Source: an uncultured Prevotella sp. (GTDB taxonomy: Bacteria > Bacteroidota > Bacteroidia > Bacteroidales > Bacteroidaceae). From it: DNA of 64,000 nucleotides. The notes below the pieces were generated by a model. It made no database searches, was not told the DNA's origin, and saw only the letters and a list, made by a program, of their open reading frames with translations. Shown piece by piece: positions 17,576-27,638 of the stretch; positions within the stretch are counted from its first letter, which is position 1; every line of letters begins with the position of its first letter. The translations under genes were made by a program, and so were the position numbers. The stretch spans positions 1 to 64,000 of the forward strand of contig CAMYVQ010000011.1 in assembly GCA_947302435.1 (NCBI GenBank), given 5' to 3'.

Positions 17576-18910
17576 TTAATGTTGAAGCAATGCCTGCTCG
17601 GCCTGCTCGGCCCGATTGAAGGCGAAACCTTCGAGCACAGTTTGCATCAACTGGCCGATGCGGTCGTTGCAGAGGTTGCCGATAGAGCCTTCGTGGGTGT
17701 GACGGATGTTCTTGTCGGGAGTGAAGCGGCCTGCCTCGATGTCGAGGCCCACTTTCTTGTAGGCATCGCGGAAGGGCATACCCTCGGCGGCGAGACGGTT
17801 CACCTCTTCGACGGAGAACATGGGGTCGTAGCGCGGATCGTCGAGGATGTGGTCGTGTACCTCTATCTTGTTGATGATATAGGCCGTCATGCGCAGGCAG
17901 TCGCGCAGCTCGTCGAAAGCAGGCAGAAAGACCTCCTTGATGATCTGCAAGTCGCGGAAATAGCCCACGGGCAGGTTGTTCATCATCAGTGTCACCTGAT
18001 AGGGCAGGCTCTGCAGCTTGTTCGACTTCGAGCGGATCAGCTCGAACACGTCGGGGTTCTTCTTGTGCGGCATGATGCTGCTGCCTGTGGTACACTCCTT
18101 GGGAAGCTTCACGAAGCCGAAGTTCTGCGAGTTGAACAGGCAGGCGTCGAAGGCCAGCTTGGCCAGTGTCCCGGCAATGGTGGCGATGGCGAAGCCCACG
18201 TTGCGCTCGGTCTTGCCGCGTCCCATCTGGGCATAGACCACGTTGTAGTCCATTGAATCGAAGCCCAGCAGGTCGGTGGTCATCTGGCGGTTCAGGGGGA
18301 ACGACGAGCCATAACCGGCAGCCGAACCGAGGGGGTTGCGGTTGGTCATCTTGTAGGCGGCCTGCAGGAAGAGCATGTCGTCGCACAGACTCTCGGCGTA
18401 GGCACCGAACCACAGGCCGAAGCTCGAGGGCATGGCCACCTGCAGGTGGGTGTAACCGGGCATGAGCACGTCCTTATACTGATTGCTCTTGGCGATAAGC
18501 TGGTCGAAGAGGTCCTTCACGTCGTCGGCCACCATTCTCAACTGGTGCCGGGTAAAGAGCTTCAGGTCTACCAATACCTGGTCGTTGCGCGAACGGCCCG
18601 AATGGATCTTCTTGCCCATGTCGCCCAACTTGCGGGTGAGCATCAGCTCCACCTGCGAATGAACGTCCTCAATGCCGTCCTCAATGACGAACTCGCCCTT
18701 CTGCGTCGTCTCGTAGATGTTGCGCAGCTCCTGCAACAGCAGGGGCAGCTCGTCCTTGCCAATGAGTCCGATGCTCTCGAGCATGGTGATGTGCGCCATA
18801 GACCCTAACACGTCGTAAGGAGCCAGATAGAGATCCATCTCGCGGTCGCGACCTACGGTGAAGCGGTCGATCTCAGCGTTCACCTCATAGTTTTTTTCCC
18901 AGAGTTTCAT
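17576..18910 (-). CDS. argH: argininosuccinate lyase
   Basis: HSGRSRNDQVLVDLKLFTRHQL, PGYTHLQVAMPSSFG, GSSIMPHKKNPDVFEL. Confidence 0.97.
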   Translation of the reverse strand: MKLWEKNYEVNAEIDRFTVGRDREMDLYLAPYDVLGSMAHITMLESIGLIGKDELPLLLQELRNIYETTQKGEFVIEDGIEDVHSQVELMLTRKLGDMGKKIHSGRSRNDQVLVDLKLFTRHQLRMVADDVKDLFDQLIAKSNQYKDVLMPGYTHLQVAMPSSFGLWFGAYAESLCDDMLFLQAAYKMTNRNPLGSAAGYGSSFPLNRQMTTDLLGFDSMDYNVVYAQMGRGKTERNVGFAIATIAGTLAKLAFDACLFNSQNFGFVKLPKECTTGSSIMPHKKNPDVFELIRSKSNKLQSLPYQVTLMMNNLPVGYFRDLQIIKEVFLPAFDELRDCLRMTAYIINKIEVHDHILDDPRYDPMFSVEEVNRLAAEGMPFRDAYKKVGLDIEAGRFTPDKNIRHTHEGSIGNLCNDRIGQLMQTVLEGFAFNRAEQAEQALLQH

Positions 18911-18916
18911 GTTTTT

Positions 18917-19085
18917 AAGTCCCCTAAGTTAGGGGATTAGGGGTCTGAACATGAGCCGGATGGGGGTCTAAACGCCCTTCATGTCTTTCCCGATAATTGT
19001 TAATAATATGTTTAAGAGAGTCTGTTCAGACCCCCAACCCCCTCGCTCGGCTTTGCCGCTTGGCTCGTCCAAGAACTTAGGGGGC
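18917..19085. repeat. G/C-rich inverted-repeat element, TCTGAACA family
   Basis: agtcccctaagttaggggattaggggtctgaaca ... tctgttcagacccccaaccccct...acttagggggctta. Confidence 0.75.
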
Positions 19086-19499
19086 TTATACATACGGAAT
19101 CATGGCCAGGGCGTCGGCGATTTTCTCCACACCGTCCTCCAAGGGGCCGCTGACCATGCCTTTCAGCATGATGGGGATGTCGGCCTTCACGGTGACCTTC
19201 ATCTTCGACGTGGTGTCGGTGACAGGAAGCACCTGAATCCAAAGGTTGAAGGGCAGGGGCGAATCCACGCTCTCGAACTTCACGCACTTGGGCTCTTCAC
19301 GCTCGCAGATGCGAAGGGTGATCTTGCCCACAGGGGGCACCGACACGGAAACGCTGTCGCTGTCGAAGGTGAAGTCCTTCACTTTGTCCTCAGGCACACG
19401 GTCGCGCACACGCTCCAAATTACTCAGATCGCTCAGATTCCTATACACTGCCTCCTGAGCGTAAGGCACTTGCTTGATGCTACTTTCAAATTTTGTCAT
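19086..19499 (-). CDS. SRPBCC-like protein
   Basis: MTKFESSIKQVPYAQEAVYRNLSDLSNLERVRDRV; START-like layout. Confidence 0.6.
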   Translation of the reverse strand: MTKFESSIKQVPYAQEAVYRNLSDLSNLERVRDRVPEDKVKDFTFDSDSVSVSVPPVGKITLRICEREEPKCVKFESVDSPLPFNLWIQVLPVTDTTSKMKVTVKADIPIMLKGMVSGPLEDGVEKIADALAMIPYV

Positions 19500-19502
19500 T
19501 GT

Positions 19503-19664
19503 AAACCCACCCCTAACCCCTCCCGAGGGGAGGGGCACTTGGTTACTTTTGTGGGGGTGACTACCAAATTGTTAATATGATAATTATAGTTGCATAAATG
19601 GAGACATTCCAGCCATGAATCTATACAGACTCCCCTCCCCTCGGGAGGGGTTGGGGGTGGGTTT
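19503..19664. repeat. inverted-repeat element overlapping the pyrE 3' end
   Basis: acccacccctaacccctcccgaggggagggg ... cccctcccctcgggaggggttgggggtgggt. Confidence 0.85.
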
Positions 19665-20289
19665 CCCAATTTGCTGGGTCTTTCCTCCACTCGGCCAGCA
19701 CGGCCTTGTCTTCGTCCTTGATGTAGCCCGTCTCGGCGGCCTGCTCCAGGACGGCGTTGTAGTCGCTCAGGGTGACGAGGCGCACGCCAGCCTCGCGGAA
19801 AGCCTCTTCGGCCACGGGGAAACCGTAGGTGAACGAAGCCACCATGCCAATGACCTCCACACCATATTCGCGCAGGGCAGCTACGGCCTTCAACGACGAA
19901 CCGCCCGTGGAAATGAGGTCTTCCACCACAATGACTTTGGCACCCTTGGGCAGCATGCCTTCCACCTGATTGCCCATGCCGTGGTCTTTCGGCTTCGGAC
20001 GCACATAGGCGTAGGGAAGTCCCAGCTCGTCGGCCACTAAGGCACCCTGGGCAATGGCTCCCGTAGCCACACCGGCCACGGCCTCAGCCTCGGGGAACTC
20101 GGCCTGAATGAGATGGCACAGTTCCAGTTTCACGAACGAACGGACATCGGGATAGGAAAGCGTCTTGCGGTTGTCGGTATAAATGGGCGACTTCCAACCG
20201 CTGGCCCACGTAAAGGGATCGTTGGGCTGCAACTTGATGGCCTGAATGTCCATCAGCTTTCTTGCAAAGATTTTCTTGATAGCGTTCAT
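19621..20289 (-). CDS. pyrE: orotate phosphoribosyltransferase
   Basis: VIVVEDLISTGGSSLKAVAALRE PRPP motif; start at MNAIKKIFARKLMDIQ. Confidence 0.95.
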   Translation of the reverse strand: MNAIKKIFARKLMDIQAIKLQPNDPFTWASGWKSPIYTDNRKTLSYPDVRSFVKLELCHLIQAEFPEAEAVAGVATGAIAQGALVADELGLPYAYVRPKPKDHGMGNQVEGMLPKGAKVIVVEDLISTGGSSLKAVAALREYGVEVIGMVASFTYGFPVAEEAFREAGVRLVTLSDYNAVLEQAAETGYIKDEDKAVLAEWRKDPANWETHPQPLPRGGESV

Positions 20290-20391
20290 CTTCTTCCTTA
20301 TTAATATTGAATTGCATGCAAAGGTACGATTAAGTGGGCGAAAATGCAAATAAATTTGCAATTTTCCGAGCGTAGGCACTTTCGGGCACCC

Positions 20392-21090
20392 CTAATTCTT
20401 TGCGAAACCCAAGGTGGCAATGCTGATTCTGACTTCGGGAATCTGAAGCAGCACGGTGGCACAGGCCATGAGCGTACTGCCCGTGGTGACCACATCGTCG
20501 ACGAGCAGCAGATGCTTGCCGCGAAGTCCGTCGGCCTGACACAGGCGGAAGGCATGCTCCACGTTTTCACGCCGCTCAATGATGTTCAGCCGCGTCTGAC
20601 TGCCCATAAAGCTGACACGCTCCAATGCCCGATGATAGACGGGCAGATGCGTCACGTCGGCCATGCCACGCGCAATCAGTTCGCTCTGGTTGTAGCCACG
20701 ATGCCGATAGCGGCCCTTGGTCAGCGGAACAGGCACAAGGCCGTCGATGCCTTCAAAGAACCCATAGGCGGCGCAATCGTCCGCCATCAGCCGTCCCAAC
20801 TGCTCCGCCACATCGCTGCGACCGAAATACTTGACGGAATGGATGACAGAGGCCGAGAGGGTGGCCGGCTCATAATAGAACAAGGCAGCCGCCCGTTCTA
20901 TGGGAACGATTCCCCAGAACAGGCGTGCCAATGGATTGTCGACAGGATTTTGGGAAAAACGGGTCAACGAAAGATGCTGCGCGCACGATGAACAAAGCAG
21001 ACCTTCGTTCGGCGACAGACGTTCCTGACAGCCCAGACAACGACGGGGCGACAGCAGATCGATCAGCTTGGTCCAGAAACTCGTTGTCAT
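20392..21090 (-). CDS. ComF family phosphoribosyltransferase
   Basis: N-terminal CLGCQ...LCSSC zinc motif and HLLLVDDVVTTGSTL PRTase motif. Confidence 0.9.
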   Translation of the reverse strand: MTTSFWTKLIDLLSPRRCLGCQERLSPNEGLLCSSCAQHLSLTRFSQNPVDNPLARLFWGIVPIERAAALFYYEPATLSASVIHSVKYFGRSDVAEQLGRLMADDCAAYGFFEGIDGLVPVPLTKGRYRHRGYNQSELIARGMADVTHLPVYHRALERVSFMGSQTRLNIIERRENVEHAFRLCQADGLRGKHLLLVDDVVTTGSTLMACATVLLQIPEVRISIATLGFAKN

Positions 21091-21105
21091 GACAGAGCCG
21101 AACGT

Positions 21106-21981
21106 TTACGAACGGCGATAGATGCTGGGACTCATGCCCACATGCTCCTTGAAATACTTGCCGAGGAACGACTGGTTGGGGAAGTTCATCTCTGTGGCTA
21201 TCTCCTTGATGGTCTTCGACGTGGTGCGCAGCATCAGGCGCAGCTCCACGGTCACATAGTTGTCAATCCACTCGTTGGGTGTGCGCATGCTCACATGCTT
21301 CACCATCTCCGACAGGTATTTCGGCGTGATGCCAAGCTGCTGGGCGTACCAACTGACACGGCGCTCCGTGCGGCAGTTCGTCTCGACCATGTGGATGAAG
21401 TTGTTGAAAATGACATCAGCACGTGTCTGGCGCATGTCCTTCGTCTGCTTGGACCGGTAGATCACGTTGCTCAGGTCGTAGAGCATGGCCATCATCAGGG
21501 CTATCACCAGATTGCGGCGGAAATGGTTCTCCTCATCGGCAATTTTGGTGCGTATCACATAGAAATACTGGCTGAAAATCTGCTGGTCGCGCTCGGGCAA
21601 TGGGAAGATGGGATAGTTATGTGAGAAGAGGAACAAGGCCGACACGTCGCTCACATTGCGGATGATCTCATTGTAGAAAGGCATCGAAACCATCATGCAG
21701 AGACCCTCGAAGTCAGGCGAGGCGTTGTATTTGTCCAACACATGGCGTTCCGATACCACCAGCAGGTCGCCGGGAGTCAGGTGCTGCTCCTTGGTGTCGA
21801 GCGTATAGCGAACCTCACCTTTCGTACACAAACAAATCAGGATAAAGTTCATGCGACGGGGGTCTTTGGGGAACGGAGCATCCGACAAGCGGTCGATTAG
21901 CAACACGTCGCTGTCGAGCGAAACGCAACTAGTCCAACTTCGGGCTTTCGTAATATTCGTTTCAACAATTCTTTTTTCCAT
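21106..21981 (-). CDS. AraC family transcriptional regulator
   Basis: C-terminal double HTH ending IKEIATEMNFPNQSFLGKYFKEHVGMSPSIYR. Confidence 0.92.
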   Translation of the reverse strand: MEKRIVETNITKARSWTSCVSLDSDVLLIDRLSDAPFPKDPRRMNFILICLCTKGEVRYTLDTKEQHLTPGDLLVVSERHVLDKYNASPDFEGLCMMVSMPFYNEIIRNVSDVSALFLFSHNYPIFPLPERDQQIFSQYFYVIRTKIADEENHFRRNLVIALMMAMLYDLSNVIYRSKQTKDMRQTRADVIFNNFIHMVETNCRTERRVSWYAQQLGITPKYLSEMVKHVSMRTPNEWIDNYVTVELRLMLRTTSKTIKEIATEMNFPNQSFLGKYFKEHVGMSPSIYRRS

Positions 21982-22146
21982 ATTAATATATGTGTCTATG
22001 CCTGATGGGAATGAAAATAAATATGTATGCGGTTTTTATGGCGCAAAGTTAAATAAAAAAAAACGAGTTTAAAAACATGTCATGGTCAAAATTGCAAAAT
22101 AACGTTAATATTAATACTTTCTTCGGTATTTTATATAGAAAAGAGA

Positions 22147-22154
22147 TACTTTTG
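22147..22154 (+). promoter_or_regulatory. Bacteroidales -7 element (TAnnTTTG) upstream of prmC
   Basis: TACTTTTG 33 bp before the ATG. Confidence 0.5.
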
Positions 22155-22187
22155 TAACAAAGTTTTGCAAAAACAAATCCGTAAAGG

Positions 22188-23135
22188 ATGACGTATCATG
22201 ATTTCTTACAGCCATTCTACACTCGCTACGAACAGGGTGAGGCCAAAGCGGTGGCACGCATGATCTTGGAAGTGGGCTTCGGCCTCTCTATGACAGATAT
22301 TGTCTGCGGAGCCGTCGAACGGTTGTCGGCCAACGACAACGAACGGCTTCGGCAAATGCAGGCACGAGTGCTGGCCGGCGAGCCTGTGCAGTACGTATTG
22401 GGGGTGGCCGACTTCGGTCCGCGTCAGTTCATCGTCGCGCCCGGCGTGCTCATTCCCCGTCCCGAAACCTACGAACTGTGCGAATGGGTCAGAGTCGAGA
22501 GTGGAGAGTCGAGAGTGGAGAGAAGAGAGAGGAGAGAGGAGAGTGGAAAGTGGAGAGAAGAGAGTCTTTTAAATATTCTGGACATTGGGACGGGGAGCGG
22601 ATGCATCGCCTGTACACTGGCCGCTGAACTGCCTGGCGCACAGGTCACGGCATGGGACATTTCGGAACAGGCACTCAGCATTGCACGACGGAATGCTAAA
22701 AAGCTACAGGTACAGGTGACGTTCGAGCAGTGCGATATTCTTTCTGCCCCCCATCGCGAAAAAGAACTCTCCTCTCTCCACTCTCCACTCTCCCCTCTCC
22801 CCTCTCCTCTCTCCCCTCACAATTGGGACCTCATCGTGAGCAATCCTCCCTATATCTGCCAACAGGAATCGGAACAGATGGAGCCGCATGTCTTGGAACA
22901 CGAGCCTCATCTGGCCCTCTTCGTACCCGACGACGACCCGTTGCTGTTCTATCGTGCCATTGCCGGCTACGCCCGTCAGTCACTGAAACCGACAGGAAAG
23001 CTGTTCTTTGAAATCAACCCCCTCTATGCCGACGAGACGGTTCAGATGCTGCAATCACTCGGCTTCCCACAGACGGAGATACGGCGTGACCAGTTTGGAA
23101 AAGAAAGATTCGTAAAAGCCTTGAATTTTGAATGA
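22188..23135 (+). CDS. prmC: peptide chain release factor N5-glutamine methyltransferase
   Basis: PRPETYELCEWV, ILDIGTGSGCIACTLA, DLIVSNPPYI. Confidence 0.95.
   Translation: MTYHDFLQPFYTRYEQGEAKAVARMILEVGFGLSMTDIVCGAVERLSANDNERLRQMQARVLAGEPVQYVLGVADFGPRQFIVAPGVLIPRPETYELCEWVRVESGESRVERRERREESGKWREESLLNILDIGTGSGCIACTLAAELPGAQVTAWDISEQALSIARRNAKKLQVQVTFEQCDILSAPHREKELSSLHSPLSPLPSPLSPHNWDLIVSNPPYICQQESEQMEPHVLEHEPHLALFVPDDDPLLFYRAIAGYARQSLKPTGKLFFEINPLYADETVQMLQSLGFPQTEIRRDQFGKERFVKALNFE
22491..22565. repeat. GAGAGTGG-type low-complexity insertion inside prmC, arm 1
   Basis: agagtcgagagtggagagtcgagagtggagagaagagagaggagag..., in frame. Confidence 0.85.
22766..22819. repeat. CTCTCCACTC-type low-complexity insertion inside prmC, arm 2 (inverted)
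   Basis: actctcctctctccactctccactctcccctctcccctctcctctctcccctc, in frame. Confidence 0.85.
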
Positions 23136-23605
23136 TGAACAATGAACTGACTGAACAACAAGTGTTCCAGAAGCTGTCGGCACTCTGTGCGCGGGCCGAA
23201 CACTGCCAGTGGGAGATGCTGGAAAAGATGCGCCAGTGGGGCGTGGACGAGGAGACGCAGGCCCGTGTCATGGAGCGGCTCGTCAACGAGCGTTATGTCG
23301 ACGACCGGCGCTATGCCGAGGCGTTCGTCCGCGACAAAGTGCGCTACAACCAGTGGGGCCGCCGCAAAGTGGAGCAGGCCCTGTGGCTGAAACACATCGA
23401 TGGCGACGTGGCCCGGCAGGCCCTCGACGCCATCGACGATGATGAATATGTGTCTATGCTGAAGCCCATGCTCGCCCAGAAACGGCGCACCACCAAGGCG
23501 CAGAGCGACTATGAGCTGAACATGAAGCTCATGAAATGGGCCGTGGGGCGCGGCTTCACGATGGACATCATTCGCCAGTGCCTCACGGTCGAAGAGGATT
23601 TCTAA
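23132..23605 (+). CDS. recX: RecX-family regulatory protein
   Basis: LERLVNERYVDDRRYAEAFVRDKVRYNQWGRRKVEQAL-like RecX motif; ATGA overlap with prmC. Confidence 0.88.
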   Translation: MMNNELTEQQVFQKLSALCARAEHCQWEMLEKMRQWGVDEETQARVMERLVNERYVDDRRYAEAFVRDKVRYNQWGRRKVEQALWLKHIDGDVARQALDAIDDDEYVSMLKPMLAQKRRTTKAQSDYELNMKLMKWAVGRGFTMDIIRQCLTVEEDF

Positions 23606-25314
23606 CGGTTCAATAGTTGCAGAATTTCCTGATAGGAAACAATGACCTGCGAGTCGATGGCCATCACCACACTATGATTGTACTCATCGTAGAAACCGCT
23701 GTTCACAATGTCCTGCAACAGGTTACGAGGTGTTTGGTTATGATCTTCGCTGAAATAGATCAGCGCCAGCACATAGCGGGCAATGTCCTTCGATGGCGAA
23801 GCAATCTGTTCCGGGGTCGTGCAGTTGCCTACATAGTGGTTATCCAAGGTCTGGATCAGCTGCTCCAACTCTTGCGTGTTCGCTCCATTGATTCCCCGAG
23901 TAGCCGTTCCGTCCATCCTTCCGGCCAAAGCATAGAACCAGTTCTGATAGAGCAACAGCACGCTGCGCAGTTGATAATTTTCCTCCTCATCTGGAGTGAC
24001 CCGTTGAACATACTCATTCATATTGTAGGCAAGCCCAATGAGCCTCTCAGGAACCCCCGTCCGATGGACTTCCTTCAGTTCCTGACCGATGCGACGGAAT
24101 AACTCTTTTCCATAACCACTGAGGAACTCTCCCTGCGGGTCACCCTCCTGAGTAATCTTAATGGAGGCGGCAATATTTCCCACATAATCATAGAGAGAAA
24201 CGTATGTCGTTCCCGGAATACGGTATGTCGTAGGCTTCACGGTAATGGTAAGGGTCTCTTTGTCCACCATTTTCTTTTCCAGTAAGATGCCACCTGCTGT
24301 TAAACGAGCTATTTCAGTACTGGCTTCATTCAAGTTGGACGCTTGTGGTGTCAGATAGAGCTGCACATCGCTCTTGAACGTAACCGTATAAGTGTCGCCT
24401 TGCACGGGTACATTCAGTTCTTTGCTGCTCAGCGTAACGGGTTTGTTGGGGTCGTGGGTCTCGTTGCCCAACACACCGTCGCCGTCGTAGTCGATAAAGT
24501 TCTTCAGCGGCTTCACGGTAATCTCGCGTCCCAACTGCTTGTAACGCTCCACCAGCATCTTGGCAATGTTGTCCAAACTGCTGATCATTTCCTTCCGGTC
24601 TTTGTTTATCTGCTCACGGTTGGCCTCGGTGAACTGGCCGTCGTCGGCAAAGTCGCTGCACAGCTTAGCGAGATATTCCGTGAACTCAGCCTCGCCGCGC
24701 TTGCCCAACAACAGAGCCGAAGTGACAATGAGCGCAGCCGACTCGTCGGTGCCGGCGGCAATCGAGAACTGCGATGCATCGGTCGTGTTCAGCTGTTGCA
24801 GTCCGAACGTCTTCAACAACTCTTCCTGTGCCTGCTTATTGGCCTCGGCAAACGATGCCCCATCCTCTATCAGCCTCATCACGCGCTGATACTTCAGGTG
24901 GGTCAGCAGGTTCACGTTCACGCTGTTCTTGTCGCGAAGGTCCACCACGCCTTGCAGCATGATCTGTCCTTTCGACAGCTTGCCCGTGCATTCATTATAG
25001 AAATAACCGTTGACACTCAGACGGGCGTATGGCTCGTCGAACTGTTCGGGGTTGAAGGCAAACGAACCGTAGTCGTCGGTGATGGTGGCAGAATAGGTGC
25101 TGCCCACGGCCTTCATCTTCTCGTTCAGTGGCTGCATGTTGATCACCGAACCGCTCACAAAGGGGCCTTTCTCCACGGTTCCCTTCACCGTTAGCTCGCG
25201 CGGCGTGAAGTTTCCACTGCCATTACCGCCGTCTGCCACGGCATCGTCTTTGTCGTCGCCACAAGCCACCATCATCATGGCAAGCATGGCGAACATCCAC
25301 ATCTTTGTTTTCAT
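23602..25314 (-). CDS. hypothetical lipoprotein
   Basis: MKTKMWMFAMLAMMMVACGDDKDD lipobox; 570 aa. Confidence 0.7.
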   Translation of the reverse strand: MKTKMWMFAMLAMMMVACGDDKDDAVADGGNGSGNFTPRELTVKGTVEKGPFVSGSVINMQPLNEKMKAVGSTYSATITDDYGSFAFNPEQFDEPYARLSVNGYFYNECTGKLSKGQIMLQGVVDLRDKNSVNVNLLTHLKYQRVMRLIEDGASFAEANKQAQEELLKTFGLQQLNTTDASQFSIAAGTDESAALIVTSALLLGKRGEAEFTEYLAKLCSDFADDGQFTEANREQINKDRKEMISSLDNIAKMLVERYKQLGREITVKPLKNFIDYDGDGVLGNETHDPNKPVTLSSKELNVPVQGDTYTVTFKSDVQLYLTPQASNLNEASTEIARLTAGGILLEKKMVDKETLTITVKPTTYRIPGTTYVSLYDYVGNIAASIKITQEGDPQGEFLSGYGKELFRRIGQELKEVHRTGVPERLIGLAYNMNEYVQRVTPDEEENYQLRSVLLLYQNWFYALAGRMDGTATRGINGANTQELEQLIQTLDNHYVGNCTTPEQIASPSKDIARYVLALIYFSEDHNQTPRNLLQDIVNSGFYDEYNHSVVMAIDSQVIVSYQEILQLLNR

Positions 25315-25385
25315 CGTTTATGTGTTTAATTATAAAAAAACGGTGCAAAGTTAATCAATTATTTACAAAACCGATAAACATATAG

Positions 25386-26267
25386 TCAAAATTCCACGTA
25401 GGGAGCCAACCGTTGAAGCTCTTCGGGCGGAAAATCGGGCAGCAGGCGCAGGTCGTCGATACTCTTCAGGGGGCCGTTCTTGCGGCGGTGTTCGACGATG
25501 GCACGGGCCTGGTAATAATTGAGGTAAGGATGCTGTTTCAGTTCGCCCACTGACAGGCGGTTCAGGTTCAGCAGGTGGGGCGAGGCGGTTCCAATGGTGA
25601 AGAATCTCTTTGCGTCCTTAGGAAAATGCTGAATCTCATCGAGCTGGTCCACACTGACATAGCCGCCCAACCTGCGTCCGTAGGCCGCTATCTGTCGGGC
25701 ATAGTAGGAACCGATGCCCGGCACACGCTTCAACTGGGCGGTATCGGCCACGGCAAGGTCGATAACCTCCCCTTCCTGAATCTTTCTCGGAAACAGTGCG
25801 GTGTCGCGCGGCAACGGTTCGTCCTTCACCAACAAGGCCGCCGGCTGATAGTCGGACGAGATGCGGATAAAAGGCTCCAGCTCCCTATACTCTTTCTGCG
25901 TCAGCCCGTAGACCTGTGCGAAATCTTCCTTCCGGCGGAAGATGCCGCCAGCCGCCCTGTACTTGATGATGTTGCGTACCTGCCACGATTGCAGTCCCAA
26001 GCGGAGCAAGGCCGTGGAGTCGGCGGTGTTGGGGTCGAAAGCAAAGCGTTCCACCTGTCGCTGGGGCACCTCACCCACGAAAATGGGAGCCGGTTTCCCC
26101 TTTTCCGAAGGGATACTGTCCGTCAGTTCGCCGTCGGCCTCGAAGTCCGATTCGCTCATTCTGTCTAACCACAGGCAAGCACCCATGAAAAAACCCGCCA
26201 CCACCAACAGCGTGAGGAGCACGTGGCGGTCGCTCTTGTTGAGATAGAGAAAATCACGGATGCGCAT
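25386..26267 (-). CDS. helix-hairpin-helix (ComEA-like) protein
   Basis: repeated HhH motifs: DTAQLKRVPGIGSYYARQIAAYG, LNRLSVGELKQHPYLNYYQARAIVEHR; N-terminal TM. Confidence 0.85.
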   Translation of the reverse strand: MRIRDFLYLNKSDRHVLLTLLVVAGFFMGACLWLDRMSESDFEADGELTDSIPSEKGKPAPIFVGEVPQRQVERFAFDPNTADSTALLRLGLQSWQVRNIIKYRAAGGIFRRKEDFAQVYGLTQKEYRELEPFIRISSDYQPAALLVKDEPLPRDTALFPRKIQEGEVIDLAVADTAQLKRVPGIGSYYARQIAAYGRRLGGYVSVDQLDEIQHFPKDAKRFFTIGTASPHLLNLNRLSVGELKQHPYLNYYQARAIVEHRRKNGPLKSIDDLRLLPDFPPEELQRLAPYVEF

Positions 26268-26273
26268 GGCCCA

Positions 26274-27638
26274 CTACAGAAGTCCGAACTGATGCAGGAA
26301 GATGAGAAGGATGCAGAGCGGACAGACGAAACGCACCAGGAAGAGATAGAGTTGGAAGAAGGTGCCGCGCAGGGTGCCATAGTTGGTGAACTCGTCGCGC
26401 ACCACCTTGCCGGGCACTGCCCAGCCAATAATGATACAGGTCAGGAAAGCACCGAGGGGCAGCATAACCTGCGACGTGAGCATGTCGCAGAACTCCATCA
26501 GCGGCAGCCCGAAGAGCCCCAGCCCTTCGACGGCACCCATGCTCAACGAGCAACCCACAGCCAAGAGGACGCAGACACTCGTCACAATCCATGCCGAACG
26601 GTCACGGTGCAGGTGAAACTCCTCGCTGAAAAAGGCGGTGCCGATCTCATGCATGGAGATGGTCGACGTGAGGGCGGCAAACACCAGCAGGGCATAGAAC
26701 AGCACGCCGATGACATAGCCCACCACGGGCATTGAGGCGAAAGCCAACTGGAACACATTGGGCAGGGTGATAAAGATGAGCGAAGGCCCCGAATCGGGTT
26801 CCACACCCACGGAGAAAGCGGCAGGGAAAATCATGAGTCCGGCCAGGATGGCTATCAGCGTGTCGAGCAGCGCAATCTGTCCTGCCGACCGCAACAGGTT
26901 GGTTTCCTTGCTGAAATAGCTGGCGTAGGTACACAGGCAGGCCGTGCCTAAGGAGAGCGAGAAGAAGGCCTGTCCCAAGGCTTCGAGCAGCACGTCGTGG
27001 CTCACTTTCGAGAAGTCGGGCCTGAACAGGAACTCCACGCCGTCCATGGCTCCCGGCAGCATACAGGAGGCCACCACAATGACAAGCAAGAGGATGAGCA
27101 ACAGGGGCATGAGCAGCTTCGATGCCCGCTCTATGCCGTTCTGCACGCCGCGCACAATGACCAGATGGGTAATCAAAATAAAGGCAACAGCCCAAAGGAT
27201 GGGCTTCCACGGATGGGTGGAGAAGGTCTGGAAATAGCTGAGCACATAGTTGGCATCGCCATTCAGATGGCCGAAAACAGAGGCATAGAGATATTGCAGA
27301 CACCAACCGGCCACCACGGCATAGAATCCCAGGATGATGGTCGCGGTCAGTATACCTAAATAGCCCACTAACCGCCATCGCCGGTTACCCCCAGTGATGT
27401 TGAAGTAAGCCCGTGCGGCATTGGCCTGCGAATGCCGTCCGACAATGAACTCACTCACCATGCCTGGTATGCCCAACAGGAAGATGCAACCAATATAGAT
27501 CACGATGAAGGCCGCTCCACCGTTGTGGCCCGCCATATACGGGAAACGCCACACGTTGCCCAACCCCACAGCCGATCCCGCCGTGGCCAAGATGATGCCT
27601 AACTTGCTGGCAAAGTTCGCTCGCGTAGTTTTCGACAT
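26274..27638 (-). CDS. sodium-dependent transporter, NSS/SNF family (paralog A)
   Basis: FASKLGIILATAGSAVGLGNVWRFPYMAGHNGGAAF. Confidence 0.92.
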   Translation of the reverse strand: MSKTTRANFASKLGIILATAGSAVGLGNVWRFPYMAGHNGGAAFIVIYIGCIFLLGIPGMVSEFIVGRHSQANAARAYFNITGGNRRWRLVGYLGILTATIILGFYAVVAGWCLQYLYASVFGHLNGDANYVLSYFQTFSTHPWKPILWAVAFILITHLVIVRGVQNGIERASKLLMPLLLILLLVIVVASCMLPGAMDGVEFLFRPDFSKVSHDVLLEALGQAFFSLSLGTACLCTYASYFSKETNLLRSAGQIALLDTLIAILAGLMIFPAAFSVGVEPDSGPSLIFITLPNVFQLAFASMPVVGYVIGVLFYALLVFAALTSTISMHEIGTAFFSEEFHLHRDRSAWIVTSVCVLLAVGCSLSMGAVEGLGLFGLPLMEFCDMLTSQVMLPLGAFLTCIIIGWAVPGKVVRDEFTNYGTLRGTFFQLYLFLVRFVCPLCILLIFLHQFGLL

